DNA of 5,660 bases, from the NCBI GenBank assembly GCA_019312705.1, contig JAFDCW010000347.1, forward strand, positions 1-5,660, written 5' to 3'. The notes beneath the pieces were generated by a model. That model made no database searches, was not told where the DNA came from, and was given only the letters and a program-made list of their open reading frames with translations. The translations under genes and the position numbers were made by a program. Positions 5,134 through 5,660 of this stretch are shown here, in pieces. Numbering within the stretch: position 1 is the first letter of the stretch; each line of letters starts with the position of its first letter. Origin of the DNA: Deltaproteobacteria bacterium (GTDB taxonomy: Bacteria; Myxococcota; Polyangia; Polyangiales; B10-G4).

Positions 5134-5660
5134 ATGGGAACCAGAGCTGGGGTCGGCCGCAGCCGCAATTTCGATAGCCGTGCTGCGGGCCGTGAGGCTT
5201 CCGAGGTGGCACGGGAGAGCCTCGAGGGGCATCCGTCGTCTCTGATCGTCGTCTTTGCCACCGCCGGGCACGATCAAGAGGCGCTCATGGCGGGGGTCAC
5301 CGAGGTCCTCGGTTCGGAAAACATCTCGGGTTGTTCTGCGGAGGGGGTGATCACCGAAGCGGGGTCCGAGGAGGACAGCCACGTCGTCGCCGTGTTGGCC
5401 ATCGCGTCGGACGACCTCGTCTTCCGGACCTACTCGGTCCCCGGATTCGGCGAAGCTTCCCGGGAAGCCGGGAAGGAGCTCGCAGCTCAGCTCTCGGGTG
5501 ATGCGACCGAAGACGGACTCTTGCTGCTCTTCCCCGACGGCATCCGTGGGAACTGCCGGGCGCTCATCGAAAGCCTCGAAGCGGACCTGCCGAAGGTCCC
5601 CACCATCGCCGGTGGCACGGCCGGCGACATGCTGCGCTTCGAGCAGACGTACCAGTACCA
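5134..5660 (+). CDS. FIST-domain sensory protein (N-terminal part, 3' end outside window)
   Basis: The first 175 residues are present and the gene runs off the right edge. After a variable basic/acidic N-terminus (1-32), residues 36-175 read as a FIST N domain, a predicted intracellular ligand-sensing module of bacterial signal transduction proteins. Supporting segments are SLIVVFATAGHDQEAL (36-51), the characteristic GCSAEGVI (66-73), VVAVLAI (84-90), GLLLLFPDGI (128-137) and IAGGTAGD (158-165). No signal peptide or membrane segment is seen, so it should be cytoplasmic. Family members usually continue with a FIST C domain and may end in a kinase, cyclase or methyl-accepting module, none of which is visible here. 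Start choice: an in-frame TAG at 5098 limits the options to ATG 5110 or ATG 5134; the G-rich block favours 5134. It is divergent from the phospholipase D-like lipoprotein gene across a palindrome-rich spacer. The ligand is unknown. Confidence 0.85.
   Translation, partial: MGTRAGVGRSRNFDSRAAGREASEVARESLEGHPSSLIVVFATAGHDQEALMAGVTEVLGSENISGCSAEGVITEAGSEEDSHVVAVLAIASDDLVFRTYSVPGFGEASREAGKELAAQLSGDATEDGLLLLFPDGIRGNCRALIESLEADLPKVPTIAGGTAGDMLRFEQTYQY

Noticed and set aside
5455..5468. 14-bp perfect palindrome GCTTCCCGGGAAGC.
   Set aside because: It lies within the FIST coding region and encodes an ordinary segment (around residues 108-112). One palindrome of this length is not surprising by chance in several kb of GC-rich sequence.

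Overview
The window is GC-rich bacterial DNA with G or C at most third codon positions. It carries two predicted lipoproteins, one with thrombospondin-type-3 calcium motifs and one with an Asp/Pro/Thr-rich linker after the lipid-attachment Cys. That style, together with a FIST sensory protein and acyl-CoA metabolism genes, suggests a deltaproteobacterial or Myxococcota-like chromosome. The placement is inferred from style; no marker gene is present. I see no transposase, integrase, phage gene, CRISPR array, rRNA or credible tRNA.

Left half (1-2883, minus strand): a probable three-gene acyl-CoA operon read right to left. It starts with a two-hot-dog MaoC/hydratase-2 protein, continues after 104 nt with a full-length thiolase, and ends, only 4 nt after the thiolase stop, with an isopropylmalate-synthase/HMG-CoA-lyase-like enzyme that runs off the left edge. 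Hydration of an enoyl-CoA, thiolytic cleavage or condensation, and a TIM-barrel acyl-CoA aldol or Claisen enzyme fit one catabolic or precursor pathway, but the substrate cannot be read from the sequence. The 104-nt gap holds a strong inverted repeat without a T-tract.

Middle (2884-4989): a 173-nt divergent intergenic region, a plus-strand lipoprotein with two DxDxDG calcium motifs, and, converging on it with 31 nt between stop codons, a minus-strand lipoprotein with two intact phospholipase D HKD motifs. The second gene has a nine-C tract just after its lipid-attachment Cys, which is a potential slippage site.

Right end (4990-5660): a divergent regulatory region with two abutting inverted repeats and a -10-like element, then the start of a plus-strand FIST-domain sensory protein that runs off the right edge. 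Most genes are recognisable family members. No clearly new system is evident. The observations most worth checking are the atypical LeuA-like enzyme in its operon, the C9 tract, the uncharacterised C-terminal part of the calcium-motif lipoprotein, and the palindromic intergenic region.
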